A DNA stretch of 64,000 bases, from assembly GCA_947462335.1 (NCBI GenBank), contig OX381715.1:43555472-43619471 (forward strand). Reading direction: 5' to 3'. Positions within the stretch are counted from its first letter, which is position 1. Every line of letters begins with the position of its first letter. The notes below the pieces were generated by a model, which saw only the letters and a list, made by a program, of their open reading frames with translations, was not told where the DNA came from and did not search any database. Made by a program: the position numbers and the translations under genes. The DNA comes from Harmothoe impar (lineage: Eukaryota; Annelida; Polychaeta; Phyllodocida; Polynoidae). Below, one piece after another: positions 34,578 to 43,792 of this stretch.

Positions 34578-34856
34578 TCAGTGTTCTGACAGTGCTGGGG
34601 ATCAGTAGCAGAACAAACTAGTTAGTCCTCCCCATATGTAGTATACTTTTATGTAACTTTCTACAAAATAATCAGGCTTTTTCTTTAACTCTGTAGAGGC
34701 ATTAATGATGATTCGATTCTCAAGCCGTAAAAACTGGCATGTAGACCGGAATTGGAGCCTTGCTACGGGTTACTCGGGCCCGTAGCAAGGCAAACACTCT
34801 GAACACTACGGGCCCGCAACCAAAACTAGGGGCCATTGGCTCCCGGGCTACCCCTG

Positions 34857-36316
34857 CATCAGGTATCTAATTTTGCCAAACATGAACAGTTTCTGGCTAA
34901 TTGAGGATCTGGTGGCTGCCATTTGGGAATTTAGTGTTAATGCTGAGTCTATTTTAACCCTTAGGTACTTATATTCACCAGGGGGTTCTAGTACCGTGTC
35001 ACCTATCTTGATGGGTAACCTGCTGGCTTGTTCTGTGGCTTGTTTGCTGGCATACCATATGGATTGTGTCTTCTTTGCATTTATGGTGAGGCCTTGCTGG
35101 TTGCACCATGACACCAGGTCATCAAGGTCCGCTTGTATATGCTCTTGTGTTATCTTTTCATCCTTGTTTTTTGCCAAAAGTACTATGTCATCTGCATACA
35201 TCATGATTTTTGTGTTTTTAGCACATTCACTGGCCTGATTTACATGAAGGATAAAGAGTAGGGGTCTGAGTATTGACCCCTGTGGTACTCCAAAGTGCAC
35301 CTCTTCTTCCTTGGACCTTACTTCATTCAGCATTGTCGTCTGTTTTCTGTTTGCTAAGTAGCTGCCTAGTAGTGGACCGGTTATTCCTAGTTCTCTGAGT
35401 TTCCTAAGTAAAAGTGTGTGGTGGATAGGGTCAAACGCTTTACTAAAGTCGACATAGCATTTGCATGCTATCTTGCCCTTGTCTCTTGCCTGGTATAAAT
35501 AGTTTAATAACTTGTATACTGCATCAGGAGTCCCCTTGTTCTTGACAAAGGCTGTGGTGAGATGAGTCCAAGATCATTTACTATCTTTGTTATATGAGTA
35601 TGCATTACCTTTTCCATGAGTTTCCCCGGTGTTGGCAGAAGGCTGACTGGTCTCCAATTTGTAACTTTGGTCAGCTTGCCCGTCTTGGGTATGGGTACCA
35701 CTGTTGCTACAGACCACTTTTCTGGGAAAGCCCCACTTGAGAAACCATTGTTGAACATTGCTGCCATTTGGGGCGTTAATACTTCTAGGGCGTCCTTTAG
35801 GACTCTTCCTGAGATATAAGGGATACCTGATGATTTGGTTTAATTGTTGAATTTGCTGTTTAGCCTATGCTAAATCCTTAATATCCTCCATGTCGGTTAT
35901 TGAATCTGACATAGACCAAAATGTGTCTTCCAAACCGCCCACTAGTCCTTCAAAGTCATCAATGCTGGACTTAGCATGCAAATCAGAACTAATTCTTAGG
36001 CAGATAAGTTACTAAATTTAGTAACATTAGTGTCTAAGAATTCTACAACACTGTGCGTTGTGTCACTTATCTTGTTGTCTGTATTGGTCGTCTGTTAGGT
36101 GTTTCCTGACTCCTGTCGGTGATGGTTTACGAATCGGCGTTGACATCAGCAGATGCTCGCGATGCTGCAGTCCCTCATATGCTTCTTGGGGGATTCTCCT
36201 CCCTATGCTTTGAAGCTTGTCCTTGTATGCTGGATCTTGTCTTGACTTCCAGTCAGATCTTCTGGACATCGAGACTGGTCATGTTCCTGCTGACGGCTGT
36301 TTGGAGTAGCTTATAA
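34857..36316 (-). pseudogene. Non-LTR retrotransposon RT (5' half of split element)
   Basis: Minus-strand frames give RT motifs in order: KTGKLTKVTNWRPVSLL (about 35690), a palm block DFSKAFDPIHH (about 35455), GVPQGSILRPLLF (about 35290) and YADDIVLLA (about 35190). The thumb motif with EYKYLRVKI follows, ending at the hAT-like insertion. Upstream (to about 36316) is a charged segment with weak similarity to the linker before RT. Frame changes occur near 35560 and 35340. The endonuclease is not visible. Confidence 0.78.
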
Positions 36317-36978
36317 CCACAAACAAAACCTTTTCTAACTCGCTGCTTCATGAGAAGCACTCAATACCGTCTGTTCTCGACCACATGTCATATCGGGCCA
36401 TCATTAGCTTATTAAAGCGAATATGATTTGCTTCCGTAATATGCATGACAATAAGTGACAAGTACAATCGGCAATTAGGTGTGTAGGTTAGGTTTATTGT
36501 ACATACATGAAGAGTTGATGTTAAGACCACTGCAGTACAACCCACTATAGCTCTCAAACCAACTCTGGGGTAGCCTGTAGTGCACGCTCCTTTATACCCA
36601 AGCTGTAGCAGAGCCACTGGTGGTGATGTAGGTACTAGTTAACAAGTCTGGACATGCATAGTGCTTCATACTCGGTGCAGCAGCCGTTGGGTGAACACGT
36701 CGACAAGGACATCAGTCGCTCCCTTCTCCCTGGCCAGGGGGAAGTTTTTGAGTGTATTTTATTGCACAAAGTGATTTTCAAAATACAGTTACATTCGTCA
36801 AATGAGAATTCAATCTCATCAGGTTGGGGAAATCCTACCTTTAACCCCATGGGGGGAGAAAAGCGAGTGAGGGGGGTTCTCCCCTTGGTTTTGGGTGGAT
36901 ATACATGTAATTTTAGATTAAACCAGATAATCCGATTTGCTAATACCTTACCATTATTTGCTGAAAAACATTCACCTA
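36317..36978. other. Intergenic, nothing recognised
   Basis: Unique sequence. A short inverted-looking GGGGAGAAAAGCGAGT region near 36850 has no partner. Confidence 0.4.
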
Positions 36979-37943
36979 CACAGAGAAAATTATCAGAGTC
37001 AACTTAACTCTTTTAGCAGAGTTGAAACTCTATCGCCAGAATGACTCTCTTTTTGACTCTCTTTAATAGGTAAGAGAGTCAAACTGTATTTGACTCTCTT
37101 CTGGAATGGAGTTAAAGCATATTCGACTCTGCTGTACAAGGAGTCAAAACCTGTTTGACAATCTTTAAATCAGAGTCAAAGTAGGGTTGACTCCTTAAAA
37201 GTGGAGAGTTAAGCCATCATTGACTCTCCCCTCTGGAAGAGTAGAAGTAAGGATTCTGTTGGGATACCCAGGGAACCTCTCAAGTTATGAATAATGAAAG
37301 GTAGAAAACAATATTCATCAAGTTAGACTCAGGTAAGATAAGACTGGTGCAAGTGGCCATTTTAAGTCTGTCATCTTTGCCATCCAATGTTTAGTTGATA
37401 CCTTCCGGAACTATTGTTTCATGCTTATAGTTAATCTAAAACTGCAACTAAGGTGTCTCCAGATAAATATTTCATTTTCTATCTTAATTTTACACATTCA
37501 AAGGGAAACCTCTATACATTAGGAAACTACATTGAAATATCTTCCTTCTTATACATTCATCAACTAATTGACACATTTGCCTTAATTGCAGTTAAGAAAA
37601 GGGTATCCTACATTGGAGGGAATTCTCTCTATAATATGTACTGCTGCCATCTAGTGTCAACACCCAGCTATTTTGCAGGTGGCACCACCTGGTGGTAATC
37701 ACAAAATAAACACATAAGAGTCAAACTCACTTTGACTCTTGTGAAGAGTCAATGTGAGTTTGACTCTGCTACTGACAGAGTTAAACCCAACTTAACTCTG
37801 CAGTGCAAGGGAGTCGATAGTGATAAAAGAGTCAAATAGAGATTGACACCTTACATTAGTAGAGTCAAATGAGCTTGTAAAAGAGTTAAACCCAGTTTAA
37901 CCCTGACAAGGGAATTATTATGACTCTGATAATTTTCTCTGTG
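36979..37943. mobile_element. TA-flanked GAGTCA-rich MITE, 965 bp
   Basis: The ends are CACAGAGAAAATTATCAGAG and its inverted complement, with TA on both sides. The arms hold many alternating GAGTCAAA/TTTGACTC motifs in both orientations. The central 37256-37700 is unrelated unique sequence. No transposase. Confidence 0.75.
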
Positions 37944-38917
37944 TACATACAAGTAGACAATTTAATTGGCTAGGTATATGTGAATGGGCTAGTATGAAAG
38001 TCTTGTATTTCTTGAGATATAATGATTTAAATGACAAAATACAGCCTAAATAGGGTACATTTAAATGTGGACTCCTACCCCCCTCCCCCCCCCCCCCACC
38101 CCTCCGCAGCCCACCTGTATAATATACTGCACTGGGAGAACTCCCCTTGGAGGTGCAGACCGGCACGGCCCTTATCTCTACCGGCGGTCCTTATCTCTAC
38201 AGAGATAAGGGCAGGAGACCGACCTGAGGGCTGCACTAAGTAAGGGGAGATTTCCCCTTGGTGGAAGAAACCCCACTGTAGGCTAATATACCTATAATGG
38301 AAAATGTCCCGGATTGTCCAGGCCGGCTCATATCCATCTCCTTACAATAACAATTGCATATATCTCTACCATATTTTCAATCATTGCCACCAACACGAGG
38401 CTTAATCATGAAAACATAAGAAATACATGCAACCCTAGATGGGCAGGGTATGTACTGACACTTATTTCAGACAGGATATAATTATATAATTATGAAAATA
38501 GCAGTACATAAATATAGATATATGAATATACATATATACATGTTCATAATATTTGAGAGGCAGTTATAGTAATCCCTTCTCTCTCTGGTTTTTAACAAAG
38601 AGCTCAGTTACCTTCGCCTTTGCCTTGTCTCTGAAAATGCTTTTGGAAGGTGCTTTTGGAAGTTGTGGTCTATGGCTGGTGCATGTTGGCACTCCTCACA
38701 GGAGTTGGTGGTAATGGCTGCCAGGGGAGGCTGAAGTGGCTCTCTGGGACCCTAGAGGGCTTATAACATTGGAGGAAGATCTTCAACGTAATACTCACGG
38801 AGTCTTACACCCCTTTTTTTTCTCGAAGGGCAAAGTGTCTGAAGGGTCGATCGACCCCTAGGCGCAGAAAAACCTGGGCCTGGGTCGGAAGTTCCCAGCA
38901 ACTGGAGAGGTGACCGG
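37944..38917. other. Intergenic, nothing recognised
   Basis: A C-run lies near 38080-38100 and a small hairpin of CCTTATCTCT/AGAGATAAGG near 38188-38210. 38230-38917 has no recognisable gene. Confidence 0.4.
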
Positions 38918-38919
38918 TG

Positions 38920-40214
38920 TTTGATGGTCACTCCTCTCCCTCTGCGGGTCGAAGTTGTAGCATGCGTAAGAACTGGGGCGTCGGCTGGATCTGGCTTAGC
39001 TCGTTTACTTTCCGGTTCCGACGTCGAAGGTCTTCGGTTCGGTTCATATCGCTTCCCCTGGAGTGGATTGGCGGATCTTCATGCAGCGAACTCACTATAC
39101 ACCGAGTTGGGCAGGTCCAGGCCTCCCCTTTGATCAGTTCTGCTAAAGTGAGCGGATTGCTTCGCAGCCCTGGAGCTTTGAACCTTACCGAACTGAATTG
39201 TCTCGATAGTGATGGTCTTAAATTCCACCTTGCTTAGCCCAGTAATCAGTAGAGCGTGAAAGTCCATCACATTCTTCCTTGCAAGCAACATGGCCTGACC
39301 ATGACATTGGATCAGGTGTTCGATCATGCGGCCCCTTCGAAGGGTTCGAAGTCCATGGTACTTTTGGTTGTGTTTGCCTCCTTCGGAGCAGACATACACT
39401 GGCCGATGTGATATTCGACCAAATGTCTCATGTAGCGAAGTGGAGTGGGCATAGGCCGATTATCATGCTTGTAGTGATGGGTGCATGAGTCGAAGGGACA
39501 TTCATTCATTCCTTGACGATACATAGCCATGGCCCACCGTATTTTTAGGCAGCCCTCATGGTTATAGTAGGTCTCAGGGAATTGCTTCTTATCCATCAGC
39601 CTCTCGAACCAGTTCTCTGTCCACCTGAGGGTGCTGGTAGAAGAGGTGCTGGACTTCATCCACTCTTCATCGTCGGACAGTCCTTTGTAATCGAACGCAT
39701 TGGGGCAAGAGTACATTTTTCTAACCCTCTTACAGTGCTTGATACATTCCGGTCTAAACAGCTTAAACCCCCCAAAGGCGTTCCTCCAGATCATGGTTTC
39801 CACCTTTGTTTCTGGTTGATTCTGTGGGTCTCCCCCAGGTGGGCTAGCCCCTGGTGGTGGTGTGGCTGCTGCTGCTGCTGGTGCTGGTGGAGCAGGGGTG
39901 TCTGGAATGGACTGCTTCGAAGGCCCTGACACAGAGGGCGTTGGTGAAGGGGTAGGCAGAGGTGTTAGCTCGGAAGGCTGAGCCAGTACGGGTTCCTGTT
40001 TTGGAGTAGAAGTTGATGTTTTAACATCAGTCTTTGTCGAAACCACATCCACCAGTCTCACTGTAGGAGACCTGTTCACTGCAGTGGTCTGTGGTGGGTA
40101 GGGAACCAAGGGTTTACGGGCTTCTGCCTTCTTAGCCTTCCGTCTTTGACCCTCAGGTAGTTCAAACAGGCCTTCTTCAGCATCCCAATTGGCCGCAGAG
40201 GAGTTTCTAGACGT
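38920..40214 (-). pseudogene. Extra ORF, zinc-finger part (diverged copy)
   Basis: Continues in frame from 40215 past one TGA at 40215-40217. A Pro/Thr-rich linker (about 40109-39800) leads to the block MIWRNAFGGFKLFRPEC (about 39800). The first finger keeps its ligands (C-x4-C, then MRHLVEYH). A frame shift near 39390 precedes the second finger (YVC...RRGRMIEHLIQCH), whose second Cys is Tyr. The C-terminal Thr-rich and coiled-coil parts are missing. Matching blocks in the copy at 56782-58305 point to past protein-level constraint. Confidence 0.72.
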
Positions 40215-41132
40215 TCACGCCTTCTTAGGGTTGGGGTTCTTTCGAGACTGGGCCCCGGTGACGGGAGCGCTAGGGGAGGCTTTAGCGGCCTCCAGAACCT
40301 TCTTTAACTTCTCATTAACCGCTCTTACATCATCAGATTCCTTCAACACCTGGGCATAGCGGGCTAACTGCTCCACCTGCTCCGGTGTAGAGGGAGTGAC
40401 ATCCATGGCAGTTGGTGCTGGTTCGAAGTGGCCAAATTGAACCTTGGTCGGTTCAGGAAACACTGTGGGGAGTTTGAATCGAGCCCGTGAGGACTCTGTT
40501 GTCTCAGGAAGCTTTTCGAATTGAGCTGGGATCAGCTCAGGAGATTCGAATTGAGCTGGAGTAGGCTCAGCTGACACTGGGGGCTGTCCAGAGGGTGGGG
40601 AGGTACTCGAATGGGGGAATCGGCGGTCACCTTTGTGTTTAGTGAGCCGCTTCTTCCTACCCGACGTGCTGATATCACTCCCCCTCACTGGACTCCAGTG
40701 GGTCTGGAATCTGTGAGGGTTGGCAAGCAGCCCGAACATCTTTCCCACATCGAAGCAAGATCTTCCCAATAGCCAGGTATCCTCATGATGATAGAACCCA
40801 TGTTCCTCCAACTTACTCAGTACAGCCGACATCAGTGTTGGGTGTAGGTGTAGTGAGGTGTCGAAGGGAGGCTGGCAGTCCAGAACCTCCATGAGTTGTT
40901 GCTGAGCTAGAGACATCCTTACAGCCTCCTCCAGTTCTTCCTCTGAGATGCTGTAGATGGTCACCTGCCCCACTTCCTCCAGGGCAGGCATCTTGGTGTC
41001 CTCCTGAGGCTCTTCCTCCGTCAAAGTGATCTCCATAGAGTTGTCGATGTCTTTGGAGGGGACGCGCCTCTGTGTGTTGCACTGGATGGACCTTCCTAAC
41101 CTGGCTTCCCCTCCTGAGCAAAGGTCAGCCAA
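40215..41132 (-). CDS. Extra ORF, N-terminal part with UIM-like helix (diverged copy)
   Basis: A 305-codon open frame. Its first ~20 residues come from spacer sequence, since a deletion removed the true N-terminus; there is no ATG at the frame start. The shared region begins near SKDIDNS. Residues 64-78 (SEEELEEAVRMSLAQ) fit the ubiquitin-interacting-motif pattern: three acids, hydrophobic, Ala, then Ser. Then follow the conserved PPFDTSL, LHPTLM and FYHHE blocks, a basic KKRLTK patch and a Pro/Glu-rich tail. It ends at a TGA, after which homology continues in frame. Confidence 0.65.
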   Translation of the reverse strand: MADLCSGGEARLGRSIQCNTQRRVPSKDIDNSMEITLTEEEPQEDTKMPALEEVGQVTIYSISEEELEEAVRMSLAQQQLMEVLDCQPPFDTSLHLHPTLMSAVLSKLEEHGFYHHEDTWLLGRSCFDVGKMFGLLANPHRFQTHWSPVRGSDISTSGRKKRLTKHKGDRRFPHSSTSPPSGQPPVSAEPTPAQFESPELIPAQFEKLPETTESSRARFKLPTVFPEPTKVQFGHFEPAPTAMDVTPSTPEQVEQLARYAQVLKESDDVRAVNEKLKKVLEAAKASPSAPVTGAQSRKNPNPKKA

Positions 41133-41769
41133 TCAGCGTTCACGCCTCACCGGATAGGCCTTCTCATCAACGGATAACGTGGCGGGAGGGTAGCTCGCTG
41201 GTGCGAAGCCCTTACTGGGTCAACTCCACAGGTCTGCCTCCGGTTCTGGTCATGAATTCTTCAGGAGTGTAGGCAGATGTCATTACGGGTAACATAAGAA
41301 TACCCGCCGGCTTGATCTGTCTGCCACCCTCGGGTTCATTCAATCTTCAGCATGGCTTCAGTCCTGATAACTCGAAGGCAATAACCCAACTAACAAAAAA
41401 ACATTATTTTACGTCACAATAGCGTTCTAAAACTGTAGATAACTTTAGAGTGAGGAGCCTTACAGAAACGTTATATAGCGTTAGATAACATTACAAAATG
41501 TTGTATAATGTTTTTTGTTTACTGGGAAGGTCTATACTACCACTCTGGGATCGTACTTTTCGTTGTGTTTACAAATTAGGTCACAGCAGTACCCCGGCCT
41601 AACCTTGGACTGCGTCTTAACCCCACTCCTGGTTCTTTAGACCTGGTCCAGAGAGATTCCATAGGATGTCCAGTAGTCAATTGGACAGCCCTCCTCCCCT
41701 TCAGACCTTCATTTGCCGAGACTTTCTGTGCATTATTTTTATCCTTCTTGCAAGAAGCTCGAATTTTAG

Positions 41770-42082
41770 TATTGGTAAAAAATTTTAAAGCCTACCACTA
41801 CCCCTCTTGATTTTACTGATACCTGAAGGCAATGACTCCACTGCAGGAGGACGCTCGCCTACCACTTTCCTAGGCCTACCAGGACCTTGCCGTTTCTGGG
41901 TAGAGGCCCTCTGTATTGTGTCATCTGACTTCGGATGCTCTCCATACTTCGAATGAGCTGAAACATCACCATGCCACCGACGTAGCCTAGCTACATTGGA
42001 TTATACAGGTGCCCCAATACTGATTTGATCACCTCTGTTGATTCAGAAACAATCCGAACGACAGGGAATGGACCATCCCAGC
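41770..42082 (-). pseudogene. Integrase C-terminal fragment with AT-hook (diverged copy)
   Basis: Homologous to the end of pol at 54040-54360. It retains the first AT-hook (GPGRPRK, about 41876) while the second is degraded (KRGSGRL). Frame interruptions are present. Confidence 0.6.
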
Positions 42083-42086
42083 TTTT

Positions 42087-42501
42087 TATACAGAGGATTT
42101 TAATCTCATTTCCATCTGCATACCCGACTTATCCACATGAGACTTTTCATCCGCTCATTAAGAGCTTATGAGGAGGAGGAGTGGTATTTGGATTTCCTTT
42201 TCATCTCCATCTGTGGAGGGCAGCTGAAATGTGATTTTTATACTTATACAGAGGATTTTAATCCCGTTTCTAACTGCATACCCGACTTATCCACATGAGA
42301 CCTTTCATCCGCTCATTAAGAGCTTATGAGGAGGACGCGTGGTATTCCGCTTTCCTTTTCATCTCCATCTGTGGAGGGCAGCTGAAATGTGATTTTTATA
42401 CTTATACAGCGGATTTTAATCCCGTTTCCAACTGCATACCCGACTTATCCACATGAGACCTTTCATCCGCTCATTAAGGGCTTATGAGGACCACTCTCCC
42501 T
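42087..42501. repeat. 158-bp tandem array, 2.6 units
   Basis: Units start at 42087, 42245 and 42403 (TATACAGAGGATTTTAATC). A second small repeat (TTTTATGATGTAACAGCAGA) follows at 42500 and 42576. It lies between the Gypsy fragment and the polB-associated genes. Confidence 0.88.
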
Positions 42502-42557
42502 TTTATGATGTAACAGCAGAGGACAGGTGAAAATCGGATTTATAGACACCATATCGA

Positions 42558-42884
42558 CTATTTTCCCTGAAGACCATGCGCCCCTTTTATGATGTAACAG
42601 CAGAGGTCAGGTGAAAAACGGATTAATAGACAAGTAGCACACGTAGCAGTAGCATGTGTAGCAGGTGCAGTTGGTGTAGCAGTAGTAGCATGCGTAGGTG
42701 TAGTAGGTGTAGTAACACTACTACCACTGCTAGTACTACTGTCACTAGTACTCGCTACACCGCGAAGGTTATAAGACCTTGAGGTTGTGGTGATAGCACC
42801 ATCTTCAGTAGCAAGGGAAGACGCTAAACGCCCCCTCTTTGTCGTCTTCTTGTGTAGGTGTAGCTTAGTTGGTCTTCTGCTCAT
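42558..42884 (-). CDS. Small basic Thr/Ala-rich protein, unknown
   Basis: 108 codons starting at an ATG (42884). The first ~25 residues are strongly basic (RRPTK, KKTTKRGR), followed by a Ser/Thr/Ala/Pro-rich middle and a short C-terminus. A TATA box (TATATAAG on the minus strand, 42938-42945) sits about 55 bp upstream, a viral-gene-like arrangement. It is divergent from the PC4-like gene at 43105. Its upstream region resembles that at 60948-61010. It could be a DNA-binding or virion-core-like protein of the polB element; this is a guess. Confidence 0.45.
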   Translation of the reverse strand: MSRRPTKLHLHKKTTKRGRLASSLATEDGAITTTSRSYNLRGVASTSDSSTSSGSSVTTPTTPTHATTATPTAPATHATATCATCLLIRFSPDLCCYIIKGAHGLQGK

Positions 42885-42937
42885 GATGGTGTGTGTAGAG
42901 AAAAGAGTGGGTGAGTGAATGGTGGTTTTCCACCTCC

Positions 42938-42945
42938 CTTATATA
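42938..42945 (-). promoter_or_regulatory. TATA box for the small basic gene
   Basis: TATATAAG on the minus strand, with the ATG 54-61 bp downstream. Confidence 0.5.
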
Positions 42946-43104
42946 CCACTGCTTCTGGATACCTGCTGGTTTTGCTGACTCTTAGAAGCAAGAGCGCTAA
43001 GCCTATTATCACAGTAGGATTGCAACCCAACCTCCAAGAAGAGAAAAAGAGAAGAAGAAGAAAAAGGAGGAGAAGAAGCAGAGAATGATGTCACGAAGGT
43101 CCGC

Positions 43105-43533
43105 ATGTTAGAGTTCTTCTTCGATGGTTTGAAGCTCGAGATCTGGTTGGATCAGGTTAGACTGTCCAGGGAGCGCTACAGCATCAAACACTTGACTCCA
43201 AACCCCACCAAACAAGTGCGCTTCACCATCGACGGACTGCTCAAGCTGATAGCGAACATCGCCAACATCCACCAGGTGGCACGGATACGCGACACGGCGG
43301 CTACGCAGGGCCTCCCCTTTCACAAACCTTGGTTTATGGTGTTGGACGCGGAAAGGGAAGTGTACACCACGGTCAGCTACTACAAGGGTAAAAACGTGAT
43401 CCACGTGCGCAAGTACGAAGGCGTCGACAAAACCCCCACACTGGAGAGTGTGACGGTGTCCAACAAGGCGCTCAAAGAGTTGGATGACAAAAGAGAGATT
43501 ATTCTCAAATTTCTCAGTAGAGTTCTGGAATGA
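43105..43533 (+). CDS. PC4-like single-stranded-DNA-binding protein
   Basis: An intact 142-codon frame from ATG 43105 to TGA. The C-terminal half (residues about 80-140: YTTVSYYKGKNVIHVRKYEG, then VTVSNKALKEL) follows the strand pattern of the PC4/p15 coactivator domain: hydrophobic strand, KGK-turn, VxVRKY strand, then a long helix. PC4-fold proteins bind ssDNA and are encoded by several large DNA viruses (established knowledge). The N-terminal half is unassigned. It lies 260 bp upstream of polB on the same strand. Unlike polB it has no frame break. Assignment is by pattern, not alignment. Confidence 0.5.
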   Translation: MLEFFFDGLKLEIWLDQVRLSRERYSIKHLTPNPTKQVRFTIDGLLKLIANIANIHQVARIRDTAATQGLPFHKPWFMVLDAEREVYTTVSYYKGKNVIHVRKYEGVDKTPTLESVTVSNKALKELDDKREIILKFLSRVLE

Positions 43534-43590
43534 GAGGTATGCATGCACACACACACGCGAGATAGTGTTGCTGCGTAGACAGAAAGAATA

Positions 43591-43608
43591 AGATAGATAG
43601 ATAGATAA

Positions 43609-43701
<93 letters not shown>

Positions 43702-43706
43702 AAAAG
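43591..43706. repeat. (GATA)n microsatellite
   Basis: About 28 TAGA units between the PC4-like gene and polB. Open frames reading IYLS repeats come from it. Confidence 0.97.
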
Positions 43707-43792
43707 ATAGCTAGCGCTAGATGGTTAGGTAGATGAAAAAAATAATAAGAATAATTTCTCTTCACATAATATATCGGTAACTCAGTGAAAAT

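Larger units (their letters stand above)
31430..34594. mobile_element. Composite CACTG-ended element with hairpin arrays
   Basis: The ends match over 27 bp with about 3 mismatches (start CACTGTCGCAACACT). CTGGG flanks both sides. Inside, the left arm has palindromes of GCACGAGGAGCTCGTGC (31472, 31509) and GAGAGAGGCGAC-type repeats. Their complements recur at 32705-33100. A further inverted pair (33111-33142 with 34546-34577, 32 bp) and another (about 33310-33352 with 34291-34335, CCCGTAACACA cores) lie on the right. It has no coding capacity. Confidence 0.6.
30888..34856. mobile_element. hAT-like element splitting the non-LTR element
   Basis: The ends are CAGGGGTAG on the left and CTACCCCTG on the right, with subterminal GGGCCCG-rich inverted sequence. 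CATCA is present on both sides (30882-30886, one base from the end, and 34857-34861). The LINE reading resumes across it. It encodes nothing of its own; its 3.97 kb is mostly later insertions. Confidence 0.65.
38918..42082 (-). mobile_element. Ty3/Gypsy fragment related to the 12.4-kb element
   Basis: On the minus strand it contains, in order, the integrase C-terminus (42082-41770), the non-coding spacer (about 41770-41135) and most of the extra 3' ORF (41132-38920). It lacks LTRs, gag and most of pol. An ~130-bp AT-rich insertion lies in the spacer at 41396-41522. It abuts 158-bp tandem repeats at its right edge. It is clearly diverged from the element at 47728-60155 but alignable throughout. 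Confidence 0.82.
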
